Positions 43,480 to 52,856 of a stretch of 64,000 nt of DNA are shown here, one piece after another (within the stretch, counting starts at the first letter, position 1; each line of letters starts with the position of its first letter). Where the stretch lies: contig NZ_CP087106.1 in NCBI RefSeq assembly GCF_028583545.1, positions 1,178,001 to 1,242,000 on the forward strand, in the 5' to 3' direction. Below the pieces are notes generated by a model, which worked only from the letters and a program-made list of their open reading frames with translations, was not told the DNA's origin and ran no database searches. The stretch comes from Methylobacterium sp. NMS14P (GTDB lineage: Bacteria; Pseudomonadota; Alphaproteobacteria; Rhizobiales; Beijerinckiaceae). A program made the position numbers and the translations under genes.

Positions 43480-43779
43480 TCAGCGCTTGCGCACGAATTC
43501 GGTGCGCAGCACCAAGCCCTTGATGGTGTCGTGGCGGCAGTCGATCTCCGCCGGATCGTCCGTGAGCTGGATCGAGCGGATGACCGTGCCCTGCTTCAGG
43601 GTCTGGTTGGCGCCCTTGACCTTGAGGTCCTTGATCAGCGTGACCGAATCGCCGTCGGCCAGGACGTTGCCGGCCGCGTCGCGGACGGCCGTCGCCTCGG
43701 GGGGCGTGGCCGCGGAGCCGGGCGGGAGCCACTCGCCCGTCGCCTCGTCGTAGACGTAAGCCTCGTCGTCGCCGCTCAA
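43480..43779 (-). CDS. PhnA/YjdM C-terminal domain protein
   Basis: A 99-residue protein. Residues 32-99 match the conserved C-terminal domain of PhnA/YjdM (VRDAAGNVLADGDSVTLIKD, KGANQTLKQGTVIRSIQL, EIDCRHDTIKGLVLRTEFV). The N-terminal zinc ribbon found in many members is missing; instead there is an acidic start with a YDEATGEWLPPG element. The product is unrelated to phosphonate breakdown despite the name. The frame begins at TTG 43779; no ATG is available upstream, so a rare start is likely. Function unknown. Confidence 0.85.
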   Translation of the reverse strand: MSGDDEAYVYDEATGEWLPPGSAATPPEATAVRDAAGNVLADGDSVTLIKDLKVKGANQTLKQGTVIRSIQLTDDPAEIDCRHDTIKGLVLRTEFVRKR

Positions 43780-43951
43780 ATCCGTGCCCCCTGTTCGGAT
43801 CGGGGCCGGGTCCCGTCAGGATCTCGCGGGCCCGTCATCCGCGCGCGTCCCGGCACACTGAACCGGTCAGCGAGTCGGCGCGGGACGCCGCGAGCTTAGC
43901 CGATCGGGCCGGCCCCGCGCGAGAGCGGCGGGGCCGGCCCGATCGAGAGCC

Positions 43952-45238
43952 TCACCGCTTCAGCGGGCCGGCCTCGATCACGTCCTCGACCGTGCGCAGG
44001 CCGGCGCGCGGGGAGTTGACGAGGCAGGCCATGTTGCCCGGCGGGTGCTGGTTCTTCCACATCTTGGTGTGGGCCTGGGGAATCTTGTCCCAGGGGAAGA
44101 CCTCGCTCATGCACGGGTCGATCCGCTGGTCGAGCACGAACTGGTTCGCCGCCGAGGCCTGCTTGAGGTGGGCGAAGTGCGAGCCCTGGATGCGCTTCTG
44201 CCGCATCCAGACGTAGCGGGCGTCGAAGGTGATGTTGAAGCCGGTCGTGCCGGCGCAGAACACCACCATGCCGCCGCGCTTCACCACCAGCGCCGAGACC
44301 GGGAAGGTTGCCTCGCCGGGATGCTCGAACACGATGTCGACATCCTGCTTGCCGGTGATGTCCCAGATCGCCTTGCCGAACTTCCGCGCCTCCTTGGTCC
44401 AGGCGTGGAATTCGGGGCTGTTGACCTTCGGGAGCTGCCCCCAGCAGTCGAAGTCCTTGCGGTTGATGACACCCTTGGCGCCGAGGCTCATGACGTAGTC
44501 GCGCTTCGACTCGTCCGAGATCACCGCGATCGCGTTGGCTCCGCTCGCCGCGCAGAGCTGCACGCCGAACACGCCGAGGCCGCCGGAGGCGCCCCAGATC
44601 AGCACGTTCTGGCCCGGCTTCACCGTGTGCGGGGCGTGGCCGAACAGCATGCGGTAGGCGGTGGCGAGCGTCAGCGTGTAGCAGGCGGCCTCCTCCCAGG
44701 TGAGGTGCTTGGGCCGCGTCATGAGCTGGCGGGACTGCACCCGGCAGAACTGCGCGAAGGAGCCGTCGCCGGTCTCGTAGCCCCAGATGCGCTGCGAGGG
44801 CGACAGCATCGGGTCGCCGCCGTTGCACTCCTCGTCGTCGCCGTCGTCGCGGTTGCAGTGGACGATGACCTCGTCGCCGACCTTCCAGCGCTTCACCTTG
44901 GAGCCGACCTTCCAGACGATGCCGGAGGCGTCGGAACCCGCGATGTGGTACTCGCCCTTGTGGACGTCGAAGGGCGAGATCGGCTCGCCGAGGCCGGCCC
45001 AGACGCCGTTGTAGTTGACGCCCGCCGCCATGACGTAGACCAGCACCTCGTCGTCGCCGATCTCCCAGACCGGCAGCACCTCGAGCTGGTGGGACTGCTC
45101 CGGGGGTCCGTGCCGCTCGCGCCGGATTGCCCAGGCATACATCTTGGCCGGCACATGACCCAGCGGCGGGATCTCACCCATCTCGTAGAGGTCCTTGACC
45201 TCCCCGCCCGTCGGACTGATCGCAGCGCTCGCCGCCAT
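43952..45238 (-). CDS. ccr: crotonyl-CoA carboxylase/reductase
   Basis: A 428-residue MDR-family enzyme that reductively carboxylates crotonyl-CoA to (2S)-ethylmalonyl-CoA with NADPH and CO2, the defining step of the ethylmalonyl-CoA pathway. Features: GEIPPLGHVPAKMYAWAIRR, the long CCR-specific insert HCNRDDGDDEECNGGDPMLS near residue 150, the Rossmann motif VLIWGASGGLGVFGVQLCAA near 220 and EHPGEATFPVSALVVKRGGM near 320. Start ATG 45238 has GAGGAG upstream; the longer open frame to 45514 is not conserved. It is divergent from ecm, whose product acts two steps later. Confidence 0.97.
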   Translation of the reverse strand: MAASAAISPTGGEVKDLYEMGEIPPLGHVPAKMYAWAIRRERHGPPEQSHQLEVLPVWEIGDDEVLVYVMAAGVNYNGVWAGLGEPISPFDVHKGEYHIAGSDASGIVWKVGSKVKRWKVGDEVIVHCNRDDGDDEECNGGDPMLSPSQRIWGYETGDGSFAQFCRVQSRQLMTRPKHLTWEEAACYTLTLATAYRMLFGHAPHTVKPGQNVLIWGASGGLGVFGVQLCAASGANAIAVISDESKRDYVMSLGAKGVINRKDFDCWGQLPKVNSPEFHAWTKEARKFGKAIWDITGKQDVDIVFEHPGEATFPVSALVVKRGGMVVFCAGTTGFNITFDARYVWMRQKRIQGSHFAHLKQASAANQFVLDQRIDPCMSEVFPWDKIPQAHTKMWKNQHPPGNMACLVNSPRAGLRTVEDVIEAGPLKR

Positions 45239-45850
45239 CTCGCTCTCCTCTCGTCCCGCGTGTTCCTCACGGCCGCGGTTCTCCATCGCGCTATAGCGGC
45301 GTTGCCGGAGGCGTCCAAGTGGGCCGAAAGTCGAAAGCCGACGGTTTCCGACATGAAAAAAGCGCCAGCACAGGGCGGGTGGCCACGTATTCAAAATCGG
45401 CTTTCCGGCAGACCAAGTATTATTCGGCGCTGGCCTTGGCCATCCCGGTGCCGAGACCTTCCCCGACTCCGCAGCCGCGGGCCTCAGCTGCTCCCGGGCG
45501 CCCGGCGAGCACATGCAGCTCTAAGTCCTTGGTCCGACAAGCTCTCTCGCGCCTGAACAGCGACAGGTCCCGCGAAGAACAGATCAGGTGGGCTTTATAC
45601 CAGCACTGACAAAGCCGGTCGCGACCGTCGCCCGGCACCGTCCGGACCGCGGTCGCGGGCGGCGGACGGGCGGCGGCGCGCCGCGGCGCCCTCAAATCCC
45701 GCTGTTCCGGCGGGCAAGTTTTTTCATGAGCCGGGGAAGCCCGCGCGGGCGTCTTGCACTTCCGTCCCGGATGACGCGTGCTCAAGCCTTCGCTACGGTG
45801 ACCGCAAGGCCGCGCCCCGCGCGGATACAAAGATCACACGGAGGCGAGGA
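45239..45850. other. 612-base divergent region between ccr and ecm
   Basis: No gene recognised. It must hold the promoters of both ethylmalonyl-CoA pathway genes. A/T-rich islands occur at about 45350-45425 (GACATGAAAAAAGCGCC; CCAAGTATTATTCGGC) and a terminator-like hairpin at 45698. I looked for cobalamin-riboswitch boxes ahead of the B12-dependent ecm and saw none. Confidence 0.5.
45698..45724 (+). terminator. terminator-like hairpin upstream of ecm
   Basis: CCCGCTG, loop TTC, CGGCGGG (7 pairs including one G-T), then CAAG and six T. It is 127 bases before the ecm ATG in the same direction, so it could end a short leader or small RNA, or act as an attenuator. Confidence 0.45.
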
Positions 45851-47893
45851 ATGGGCGCGAGCGTCGCCGAGACCAGGAGCGACAAGTCGAGCCGCGACAA
45901 GCCCTGGATCATCCGCACCTACGCGGGGCACTCGACCGCGGCGGAGTCGAACAAGCTCTATCGGGGCAACCTCGCCAAGGGTCAGACCGGCCTGTCGGTC
46001 GCCTTCGACCTGCCGACCCAGACCGGCTACGACCCGGACCACGAGCTCTCCCGCGGCGAGGTCGGCAAGGTCGGCGTCTCGATCGCGCATCTCGGCGACA
46101 TGCGGACCCTGTTCCAGGACATCCCGCTCGCCCAGATGAACACCTCGATGACCATCAACGCCACGGCCCCGTGGCTGCTGGCGCTCTACCTCGCGGTGGC
46201 CGAGGAGCAGGGCGCGCCGATCGCCGCGCTCCAGGGCACGACCCAGAACGACATCATCAAGGAGTACCTGTCGCGCGGCACCTACGTGTTCCCGCCCGCG
46301 CCGTCCCTCCGGCTCACCAAGGACGTGATCCTGTTCACGACCAGGAACGTGCCGAAGTGGAACCCGATGAACGTCTGCTCCTACCACCTGCAGGAGGCGG
46401 GGGCGACGCCGGTCCAGGAGCTCTCCTACGCGCTCGCCATCGCCATCGCGGTGCTCGACACCGTGCGCGAGGACCCCGAATTCGACGCCGCGAGCTTCCC
46501 CGAGGTGTTCGGCCGGATCTCGTTCTTCGTGAACGCGGGCCTGCGGTTCGTCACCGAGATCTGCAAGATGCGGGCGTTCTCGGAGCTCTGGGACGAGATC
46601 GCCCGGGAGCGCTACGGCATCGACGACCCGAAGAAGCGCATCTTCCGGTACGGCGTGCAGGTCAACAGCCTCGGGCTGACGGAGCAGCAGCCGGAGAACA
46701 ACGTCCACCGCATCCTGATCGAGATGCTGGCGGTGACGCTGTCCAAGCGCGCCCGCGCCCGCGCGGTGCAGCTCCCGGCCTGGAACGAGGCGCTCGGCCT
46801 GCCGCGGCCCTGGGACCAGCAATGGTCCATGCGCATGCAGCAGATCCTGGCCTTCGAGACCGACCTCCTCGAGTACGACGACATCTTCGACGGCAGCCAC
46901 GTGATCGAGGCCAAGGTCGAGGCGCTGAAGGTCGAGACCCGGGCCGAGCTGGAGCGGATCGGCGGCATCGGCGGCGCGGTCGCGGCCGTGGAGACCGGGG
47001 CGCTCAAGCGCGCGCTGGTGGAGTCGAACGCCCGGCGGATCTCGGCCATCGAGGCCGGCGACCAGATCGTCGTCGGCGTGAACAAGTGGCAGCAGGGCGA
47101 GCCCTCGCCGCTCACCGCCGGGGAGGGGGCGATCTTCTCCGTCTCCGAGACCGTCGAGATGGAGGCGCAGGGCCGGATCCGCGAGTGGCGCGGCCGCCGC
47201 GACGCGAGCGCGGTCGGCCAGGCCCTCGACGCCCTGGAACAGGCGGCGCGCTCGGGCGCCAACATCATGCCGCCCTCGATCGAGGCCGCGAAGGCCGGCG
47301 TCACCACCGGCGAGTGGGGCGAGCGCCTGCGCGCGGTCTTCGGCGAGTATCGCGCGCCCACCGGCGTGACCCTGGAGACGGTCTCGGCCGGGGCCGCCGA
47401 GGAGGCCAAGCTGCTGATCGCCGATCTCGGCGAGCGGCTGGGCGAGACGCCGAAGCTCGTGGTCGGCAAGCCCGGCCTCGACGGGCATTCCAACGGCGCC
47501 GAGCAGATCGCGCTCCGCGCCCGCGACGTCGGCTTCGACGTCACGTACGACGGCATCCGCCAGACGCCGGCCGAGATCGTCGCGAAGGCCAAGGAGACCG
47601 GCGCCCACGTGGTCGGCCTGTCGATCCTGTCCGGCTCCCACGTGCCGCTGGTGCGGGAGGTCCGCGCCAAGATGCGCGAGGCGGGGCTCGACCACATCCC
47701 GGTGGTGGTCGGCGGCATCATCTCGCCCGAGGACGAGCTGGTCCTCAAGAACATGGGCGTGCGCGCCGTCTACACGCCGAAGGACTACGCCATCGACCAG
47801 ATCATGGTCGGGCTCGCCAAGGTCGTGGAGAAGGGTCTCGATCGACGGGACGGCCCGGCGGATCAGCCGCGCGCCGAGGCCCAGGTCTACTAG
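45851..47893 (+). CDS. ecm: ethylmalonyl-CoA mutase (B12-dependent)
   Basis: A 680-residue single-chain coenzyme B12 mutase, converting ethylmalonyl-CoA to methylsuccinyl-CoA (the meaA product of Methylobacterium). N-terminal TIM barrel: TYAGHSTAAESNKLYRGNL and GLSVAFDLPTQTGYDPDHEL near 50, QGTTQNDIIKEYLSRGTYVF near 130. C-terminal B12-binding domain from about 530: the DxHxxG motif is PGLDGHSNGAEQ, followed by GLSILSGSHVPLV and VVVGGIISPEDE. ACGGAGGCGAGG precedes ATG 45851. Divergent from ccr; together they form the core of glyoxylate regeneration in this organism type. Confidence 0.97.
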   Translation: MGASVAETRSDKSSRDKPWIIRTYAGHSTAAESNKLYRGNLAKGQTGLSVAFDLPTQTGYDPDHELSRGEVGKVGVSIAHLGDMRTLFQDIPLAQMNTSMTINATAPWLLALYLAVAEEQGAPIAALQGTTQNDIIKEYLSRGTYVFPPAPSLRLTKDVILFTTRNVPKWNPMNVCSYHLQEAGATPVQELSYALAIAIAVLDTVREDPEFDAASFPEVFGRISFFVNAGLRFVTEICKMRAFSELWDEIARERYGIDDPKKRIFRYGVQVNSLGLTEQQPENNVHRILIEMLAVTLSKRARARAVQLPAWNEALGLPRPWDQQWSMRMQQILAFETDLLEYDDIFDGSHVIEAKVEALKVETRAELERIGGIGGAVAAVETGALKRALVESNARRISAIEAGDQIVVGVNKWQQGEPSPLTAGEGAIFSVSETVEMEAQGRIREWRGRRDASAVGQALDALEQAARSGANIMPPSIEAAKAGVTTGEWGERLRAVFGEYRAPTGVTLETVSAGAAEEAKLLIADLGERLGETPKLVVGKPGLDGHSNGAEQIALRARDVGFDVTYDGIRQTPAEIVAKAKETGAHVVGLSILSGSHVPLVREVRAKMREAGLDHIPVVVGGIISPEDELVLKNMGVRAVYTPKDYAIDQIMVGLAKVVEKGLDRRDGPADQPRAEAQVY

Positions 47894-47958
47894 CGGACCG
47901 AGCCTGCCCGGTCCGGGCAGGCCCCAAACAACCTTAACATTTATCGGACAAGTATTGG

Positions 47959-47984
47959 CCCCGATCCCAGACACGGGATCGGGG
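47959..47984 (+). promoter_or_regulatory. perfect 10-bp hairpin covering the ribosome site of the chemoreceptor gene
   Basis: CCCCGATCCC, loop AGACAC, GGGATCGGGG. The right arm contains GGGG at 10-14 bases before ATG 47995, the best Shine-Dalgarno candidate, so folding could limit translation. Confidence 0.45.
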
Positions 47985-47994
47985 ACCAACTCCT

Positions 47995-49680
47995 ATGCGC
48001 GCCGGTATCTCCATCGCGGCCAAGCTCGGCCTGTGTCTCGCGGCCCTGGTGCTGCTGATCGCCGCGACGAGCGGCCTCTCGCTGGCCGAGCTGGGCCGCA
48101 TCGAGTCCGCCGCCGCGCAGCTGCGCGACACGCGCGTCCCGGCCACCGACGCCCTCGGCCGGATCGGCATCAACTTCATGCGGCAGCGGGTCAACGCCGT
48201 CCGCCTGATCACCGCCGACACGCCCGCGCTGCGCGCCGAGGTCGCCGACCAGATCGCCAAGCGCGACGCGCTGCTCGCCGCCCAGTACGCCCGGTACGAG
48301 GCCCTGCCGCTGACCCAGCCCGAGCGCGAGGCCTACGCGGCCTTCCGCCAGCACGTCGCCACCTACGCCGAGCAGCAGCGGGAGGCGGTGGCCAAGGCCG
48401 AGGCGGGCGACGTCGCCGGCGGGCAGCGGATCTACAACACGACCATGTCGGACAGCATCCGCGCCATCATGGCCGACTGGGAGAAGCTCGTCGCCCTGAA
48501 CGGCGACGGGTCGCAGGCGAGCGGCACCCTGATCGCGCAGACCTACGACGCCGCCAAGCGGAACGTGCTGGCGCTCGCCGGCCTCGCCCTCGCGGTGGCG
48601 CTCGGGGCCTTCGTGCTGGTGACCCGCGGCGTCAGCGGGCCGCTCAGAAAGATCGCCGCCGTGACGCAGCGCCTCGCGGCGGGCGACGCCGAGGTGACGA
48701 TCCCCGGGCAGGCGCGCCGCGACGAGATCGGGGCGCTGGCGGGCTCCGTGGTGGTGTTCCGCGACAACCTCGTCCGCGCGCGCGCCCTGGAGGCCGAGAC
48801 GGCGCTGGCCCGCGCCGATGCCGAGACGCAGCGCCGGGCCGCGACCCGGGCCATGGCCGACGCCTTCGAGCAGGCGGTGGGCGGCATCGTCGGCGGCGTG
48901 TCGGCGGCGGCCACCGAGCTAGAGGCCACCGCCCGGTCGCTGACCGGCAGCGCGGCCGAGGCGGCCGGGCAATCCGGCACCGTCGCGGGCGCGGCGAGCG
49001 ACGCCGCCGCCAACGTCAACACGGTCGCGGCCGCCGCCGAGGAGCTCGGCTCCTCCGTGCAGGAGATCGGCCGGCAGGTCAGCGGCTCGGCGGAGCTCGC
49101 GCGGGTCGCCGTCGCTGAGGCGACCAGCACGGTGGCGCTGGTCCAGGACCTGAGCGGCGCGGCCGCGAAGGTCGGCGACGTGGTGGCACTGATCTCCGGG
49201 ATCGCCGCCCAGACCAACCTGCTGGCGCTCAACGCCACGATCGAGGCGGCGCGCGCCGGCGCCGCGGGCCGCGGCTTCGCGGTGGTGGCCTCGGAGGTCA
49301 AGGCGCTCGCCGAGCAGACCGCCCGGGCCACCGAGGAGATCACCGGCCAGATCGGCCGGATCCAGTCCTCCACCGGGCAGGCCGCCTCGGCGATCGACGG
49401 GATCGGCCGGCGCATCCGCGAGATCGACGGCGTGGCCGCCAGCATCGCGGCCGCCGTGGAGCAGCAGGGCGCGGCCACCCAGGAGATCGTCCGCAACGTC
49501 GCCGAGGCGGCCGCCGGCACCGGCGCGGTGACCGGCACCATCGCGAGCCTGGCCCAGTCCGCCGAGGAGACCGGCGCCGCCGCCGCCCAGGTGCTCGGGG
49601 CCGCGAGCGAGATGTCGCGCCAGTCCGAGCATCTCGGGGCCGAGGTCGCGCGCTTCCTCGCCACGGTGCGGGCGGCGTAG
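47995..49680 (+). CDS. methyl-accepting chemotaxis protein
   Basis: A 561-residue transmembrane chemoreceptor: TM1 about residues 9-32, a periplasmic four-helix-bundle sensor of about 155 residues (residues 33-187), TM2 about 188-208, a HAMP domain ([19 protein letters not shown] near 213), and a cytoplasmic signalling domain with the conserved hairpin tip ([20 protein letters not shown] then [20 protein letters not shown] near 400-445). The ligand cannot be inferred. Methylation-site Gln/Glu pairs are plausible in the flanking helices. It is a single gene; no che genes are nearby. A hairpin masks its ribosome site. Confidence 0.95.
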   Translation: MRAGISIAAKLGLCLAALVLLIAATSGLSLAELGRIESAAAQLRDTRVPATDALGRIGINFMRQRVNAVRLITADTPALRAEVADQIAKRDALLAAQYARYEALPLTQPEREAYAAFRQHVATYAEQQREAVAKAEAGDVAGGQRIYNTTMSDSIRAIMADWEKLVALNGDGSQASGTLIAQTYDAAKRNVLALAGLALAVALGAFVLVTRGVSGPLRKIAAVTQRLAAGDAEVTIPGQARRDEIGALAGSVVVFRDNLVRARALEAETALARADAETQRRAATRAMADAFEQAVGGIVGGVSAAATELEATARSLTGSAAEAAGQSGTVAGAASDAAANVNTVAAAAEELGSSVQEIGRQVSGSAELARVAVAEATSTVALVQDLSGAAAKVGDVVALISGIAAQTNLLALNATIEAARAGAAGRGFAVVASEVKALAEQTARATEEITGQIGRIQSSTGQAASAIDGIGRRIREIDGVAASIAAAVEQQGAATQEIVRNVAEAAAGTGAVTGTIASLAQSAEETGAAAAQVLGAASEMSRQSEHLGAEVARFLATVRAA

Positions 49681-49720
49681 CCCCCTCACGGTCGGGCGGC
49701 GGATCGCGTAGGACCGCGCC

Positions 49721-50770
49721 ATGCCGCCCGACATGCCGCCCGCCCTGACCGCGATCCTGCTCCTGGCGGTGCCCCTCGCCGCCGCCCTCTCGGCGGGCCT
49801 GATCCTGCGCCTGCGCCCGCTGCTGCAGCGCTACGCCCTGGCCCGGCCGAACGCCCGCTCCAGCCACACCGTGCCGACCCCGCAGGGCGGCGGGATCGCC
49901 GTGGTGACGGCTCTGGTCACGATCTCGGGCCTGCTGATCGCGGCGCCGGAGATCGGCGGCCGGCCGGACTGGACCTGGCTCGCCGGCGGCGCCCTCGCGC
50001 TGGCGGTCCTCGGCGCCGTGGACGACGTCCGGCCGCTGCCGGTCGCCCTGCGGCTCGCCGTGCAGGCCGTGGTGGTCGGCCTGCTGGTCTGGCACCTGGA
50101 CGGGCGCCTGCTGCCCGGCCTGCCGCTGTGGCTGGAGCGCGGCCTCGCGCTGCTGGCGGGCCTCTGGTTCGTCAACCTGACGAACTTCATGGACGGGCTC
50201 GACTGGATGACGGTCGCGGAGATCGTCCCGGTGGCGGGCGCGCTCCTGCTGCTCGGCCTCGCCGGGCACCTGCCGCCGCTGCCGACGCTGGTGGCGGCGA
50301 GCCTGCTGGGCGCGGTGCTGGGCTTCGCGCCGTTCAACCGGCCGGTCGCGCGGCTCTTCCTCGGGGATGTCGGGTCGCTGCCGGTCGGGCTCGTCACCGC
50401 GTGGCTGCTGTGCCAGCTCGCCCTGGCGGGCGGGCTCGCCGCCGCCCTGCTGCTGCCGCTCGTCTACCTCGCCGATGCCAGCCTGACCCTCGCCGCGCGG
50501 GCGGCGCGGGGCGAGCGGGTCTGGGAGGCCCATCGCGGGCACTATTATCAGCGGGCCACCGTCAACGGGCTGACCGTGCCCGGCGTGGTCGGACGGGTGT
50601 TCGCGGCCAACCTCGCCCTGGCGGCGCTCGCCGCCGCGACCTTGCTTTGGCCGTCCTGGCCGGTCACGCTCGCCGCATCGGCCGCCGGGCTCGTCCTGGT
50701 CGCCGCCCTGCTCCGCCGCTTCGCCCGCGCCCCGGCGCCGGCCCCAGCCGAAGATGCCGCCCAGCCGTGA
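49721..50770 (+). CDS. WbpL/WecA-family undecaprenyl-phosphate sugar-1-phosphate transferase
   Basis: A 349-residue polytopic membrane enzyme of the MraY/WecA family that starts O-antigen or capsule synthesis by moving a HexNAc-1-phosphate to undecaprenyl phosphate. Motifs: ARPNARSSHTVPTPQGGGIA near residue 42, the metal-binding AVDDVRPLP near 105, the aspartate motif NLTNFMDGLDWM near 152, RLFLGDVGSLPVGL near 210, and the cytosolic AHRGHYYQRA near 268. It is paired with an SDR epimerase gene, the common WbpL-plus-WbpV/galE-like arrangement. The gene junction carries a 20-bp tandem duplication. Confidence 0.92.
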   Translation: MPPDMPPALTAILLLAVPLAAALSAGLILRLRPLLQRYALARPNARSSHTVPTPQGGGIAVVTALVTISGLLIAAPEIGGRPDWTWLAGGALALAVLGAVDDVRPLPVALRLAVQAVVVGLLVWHLDGRLLPGLPLWLERGLALLAGLWFVNLTNFMDGLDWMTVAEIVPVAGALLLLGLAGHLPPLPTLVAASLLGAVLGFAPFNRPVARLFLGDVGSLPVGLVTAWLLCQLALAGGLAAALLLPLVYLADASLTLAARAARGERVWEAHRGHYYQRATVNGLTVPGVVGRVFAANLALAALAAATLLWPSWPVTLAASAAGLVLVAALLRRFARAPAPAPAEDAAQP

Positions 50771-50791
50771 CAGAGGCCGCCCAGCCGTGAC
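50756..50791. repeat. 20-bp-period tandem duplication at the gene junction
   Basis: GCCGCCCAGCCGTGAC occurs at 50756-50771 and again at 50776-50791. The first copy supplies the stop TGA of the sugar transferase; the second supplies the GTG start of the epimerase. Each copy contains GTGA, the classic coupled stop/start overlap. Confidence 0.85.
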
Positions 50792-51707
50792 CGGACTCAT
50801 CGCGCTCACCGGGGCGACCGGGTTCATCGGCCGCCACCTGCTCGCCGACCTCACCGCGCGCGGCTACCGAGTCCGCGTGCTGCTGCGCCGGCCCACGACC
50901 GTGCCGGAGGGCGCGGCGAGCGCGGTCGTGGGCGACCTGACCCGCCCGATCAACATGGCGGCGGCCCTCAGCGGCGTCGACGCGGTGGTGCACTCGGCCG
51001 GCCTCGCCCACGCCATGTCGGGGGCACCGGAGGACGACTACCGCACGCTCAACACCGAGGCGACGCGCCGGCTGGCGGAGGCCGCGGCGCGCGCGAAGGT
51101 GCGCCGCTTCGTGTTCCTGTCGTCGATCCGCGCGCAGGTCGGGGCGAGCGCGCCGGGCGTGGTCGGGGAGGGCGATCCGCCCCGGCCCACCGACCCCTAC
51201 GGCCGCTCCAAGCTCGAGGCCGAGGCGGCGCTCGCCGAGACCGGCCTGGACTGGGTCGCGCTGCGCCCGGTCCTCGTCTACGGGGCCGGCGTGAAGGGCA
51301 ACATGGCCGCGCTCCTGCGGCTGGCGCGCAGCCCGTACCCGCTGCCGCTGGGCGGCCTCGCGGCGCGGCGCTCGCTGATCGCGCTGGAGAGCCTGTCGGG
51401 CGCCGTGGACGCGGTGCTGGCGGCGCCCGGCCCCCTGAACCGCGCCCTCGTGGCGGCCGACCCGGACCCGCTCAGCCTGCCCGAGATGATCGCGGCGCTG
51501 CGCCGGGGCCTCGGCCGCGGCCCGGGCATCGTCCCGGTCCCGGCCGGGCTCCTCCGGCTGGCCTGCCGGGTGACCGGCCGGGACGCGCAGTTCGCCCGCG
51601 TCGCCGAGGGGCTCGTCGCCCGCGCCGACGGGCTCGCCTCCCTCGGCTGGCGGCCGGCCGGGCCGACCCGCGACGGGCTCGCCCGGCTGGCCCGCGACGG
51701 CGGCTGA
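50787..51707 (+). CDS. NAD-dependent epimerase/dehydratase (extended SDR), sugar-nucleotide type
   Basis: A 306-residue SDR with the Rossmann motif LTGATGFIGRHLLADL at the N-terminus, VVHSAGLAHAMSG near residue 70, the catalytic serine region FVFLSSIRAQVG near 107 and the YxxxK motif in DPYGRSKLEAEAAL near 135. The adjacent WbpL-like transferase suggests it makes or modifies the sugar nucleotide used there (WbpV or quinovosamine-type reductase). Start GTG 50787 is the only start at the conserved N-terminus. The product is somewhat short for the extended SDR class. Confidence 0.9.
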   Translation: MTGLIALTGATGFIGRHLLADLTARGYRVRVLLRRPTTVPEGAASAVVGDLTRPINMAAALSGVDAVVHSAGLAHAMSGAPEDDYRTLNTEATRRLAEAAARAKVRRFVFLSSIRAQVGASAPGVVGEGDPPRPTDPYGRSKLEAEAALAETGLDWVALRPVLVYGAGVKGNMAALLRLARSPYPLPLGGLAARRSLIALESLSGAVDAVLAAPGPLNRALVAADPDPLSLPEMIAALRRGLGRGPGIVPVPAGLLRLACRVTGRDAQFARVAEGLVARADGLASLGWRPAGPTRDGLARLARDGG

Positions 51708-51720
51708 ACGCGGGGCTGCC

Positions 51721-52644
51721 TCAGCGGCCCGCGTAGATGTCGGTGATCTTGCCGAGCAGCGACAGGGCGTCCGCCTTCGAGCGCTGGAACGCGTTGCGGC
51801 CCACGATCGAGCCGAACCCGCCGCCCGCCTGGATGGCCCGGATCTCGTCGAGGAAGCTGGCCTCCTCGGCCTGGGCCCCGCCGGAGAAGATCACGATCCG
51901 CCGGCCGTTGAACGCGCACTGCACCACGTGGCGGACGCGCTCGGCCGCCGTGCCGATCGGGATGCCGGTCGATTCGTAGACCTTCTTCGCCGCCGGCTGC
52001 TCGATATGGGCCGAGGGCAGCTTCACCTTGATGATGTGGGCGCCGAGCTGCGCGGCGATCTGGGCCGCGTAGCCGATCACGTCGATGGCGGTCTCGCCCT
52101 CCTTCGACAGGGCCGAGCCGCGGGCGTAGGACCAGATCACCACGGCGAGGCCGACGCTCTTGGCCTCCTCGGCGATCGCGCGGATCTGCCCGTACATGGC
52201 GTTGCGGTGGGCGGAGCCCGGGTAGATCGTGAAGCCGATAGCGCAGGCGCCGAGCCGCAGGGCGTCGGCCACCGAGCCGGTGATCGCCTGCTCGGGATCC
52301 TCCTCGTCGGCCAGGAGGTCGTGGTCATTGAGCTTCAGGATCAGCGGGATGCGCCCGGCGTAGTCGCGCGCGCCCGCCTCCAGGAAGCCGAGCGGCGCCG
52401 CGTAGGCGTTGCACCCCGCCGCCAGGGCCAGCTCGAAATGGTAGTGCGGGTCGTAGGCCGGCGGGTTCGGGCCGAAGCTGCGGGCGGGCCCGTGCTCGAA
52501 GCCCTGGTCGACGGGCAGGATCAGCATCTTGCCGGTGCCGCCGAGCGTCCCGTGCTCCAGCATCCGGGCGAGGTTGGTGAGGGTCCCGGGGCTGTCGGCC
52601 CCGTACCACGACAGGATCTCGGTGACGCGGGCGGATCGGTCCAT
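51721..52644 (-). CDS. class I fructose-bisphosphate aldolase (DhnA/FbaB type)
   Basis: A 307-residue Schiff-base aldolase of the archaeal/bacterial DhnA type. Segments: ILPVDQGFEHGPARSFGPNP near residue 42, PLILKLNDHDLL near 100, IGFTIYPGSAHRNAMYGQI near 137, the active-site lysine in GAHIIKVKLPSAH near 203, RIVIFSGGAQAEEASFLDEI near 250 (phosphate loop) and AGGGFGSIVGRNAFQRSKAD near 275. It cleaves or forms fructose 1,6-bisphosphate in central carbon metabolism. Monocistronic and convergent with the epimerase gene. Confidence 0.93.
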   Translation of the reverse strand: MDRSARVTEILSWYGADSPGTLTNLARMLEHGTLGGTGKMLILPVDQGFEHGPARSFGPNPPAYDPHYHFELALAAGCNAYAAPLGFLEAGARDYAGRIPLILKLNDHDLLADEEDPEQAITGSVADALRLGACAIGFTIYPGSAHRNAMYGQIRAIAEEAKSVGLAVVIWSYARGSALSKEGETAIDVIGYAAQIAAQLGAHIIKVKLPSAHIEQPAAKKVYESTGIPIGTAAERVRHVVQCAFNGRRIVIFSGGAQAEEASFLDEIRAIQAGGGFGSIVGRNAFQRSKADALSLLGKITDIYAGR

Positions 52645-52856
52645 CGGGCAGCCTCCTGGCCAGAGACCGTCGCGCCGCGGATCGGGCCGCGGGCCGTGCT
52701 GCGGACGGCTCCCGGTCGGAACGGTGCGGGCAAAGCCGCGGTTCCCGCACGCGGCGCTTTCGGCTAACCGGGCCGGAGCGGGCGCCGCCCGGTCCGGCCG
52801 CGCGCCCGAACCGGCAGCTCCGAGACCGGCCCACGAGACGCGTCAGAGGTTCGCTC

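Noticed and set aside
45239..45850. Cobalamin riboswitch ahead of the B12-dependent mutase
   Set aside because: I looked for the B12-box and the other conserved riboswitch cores and found none.
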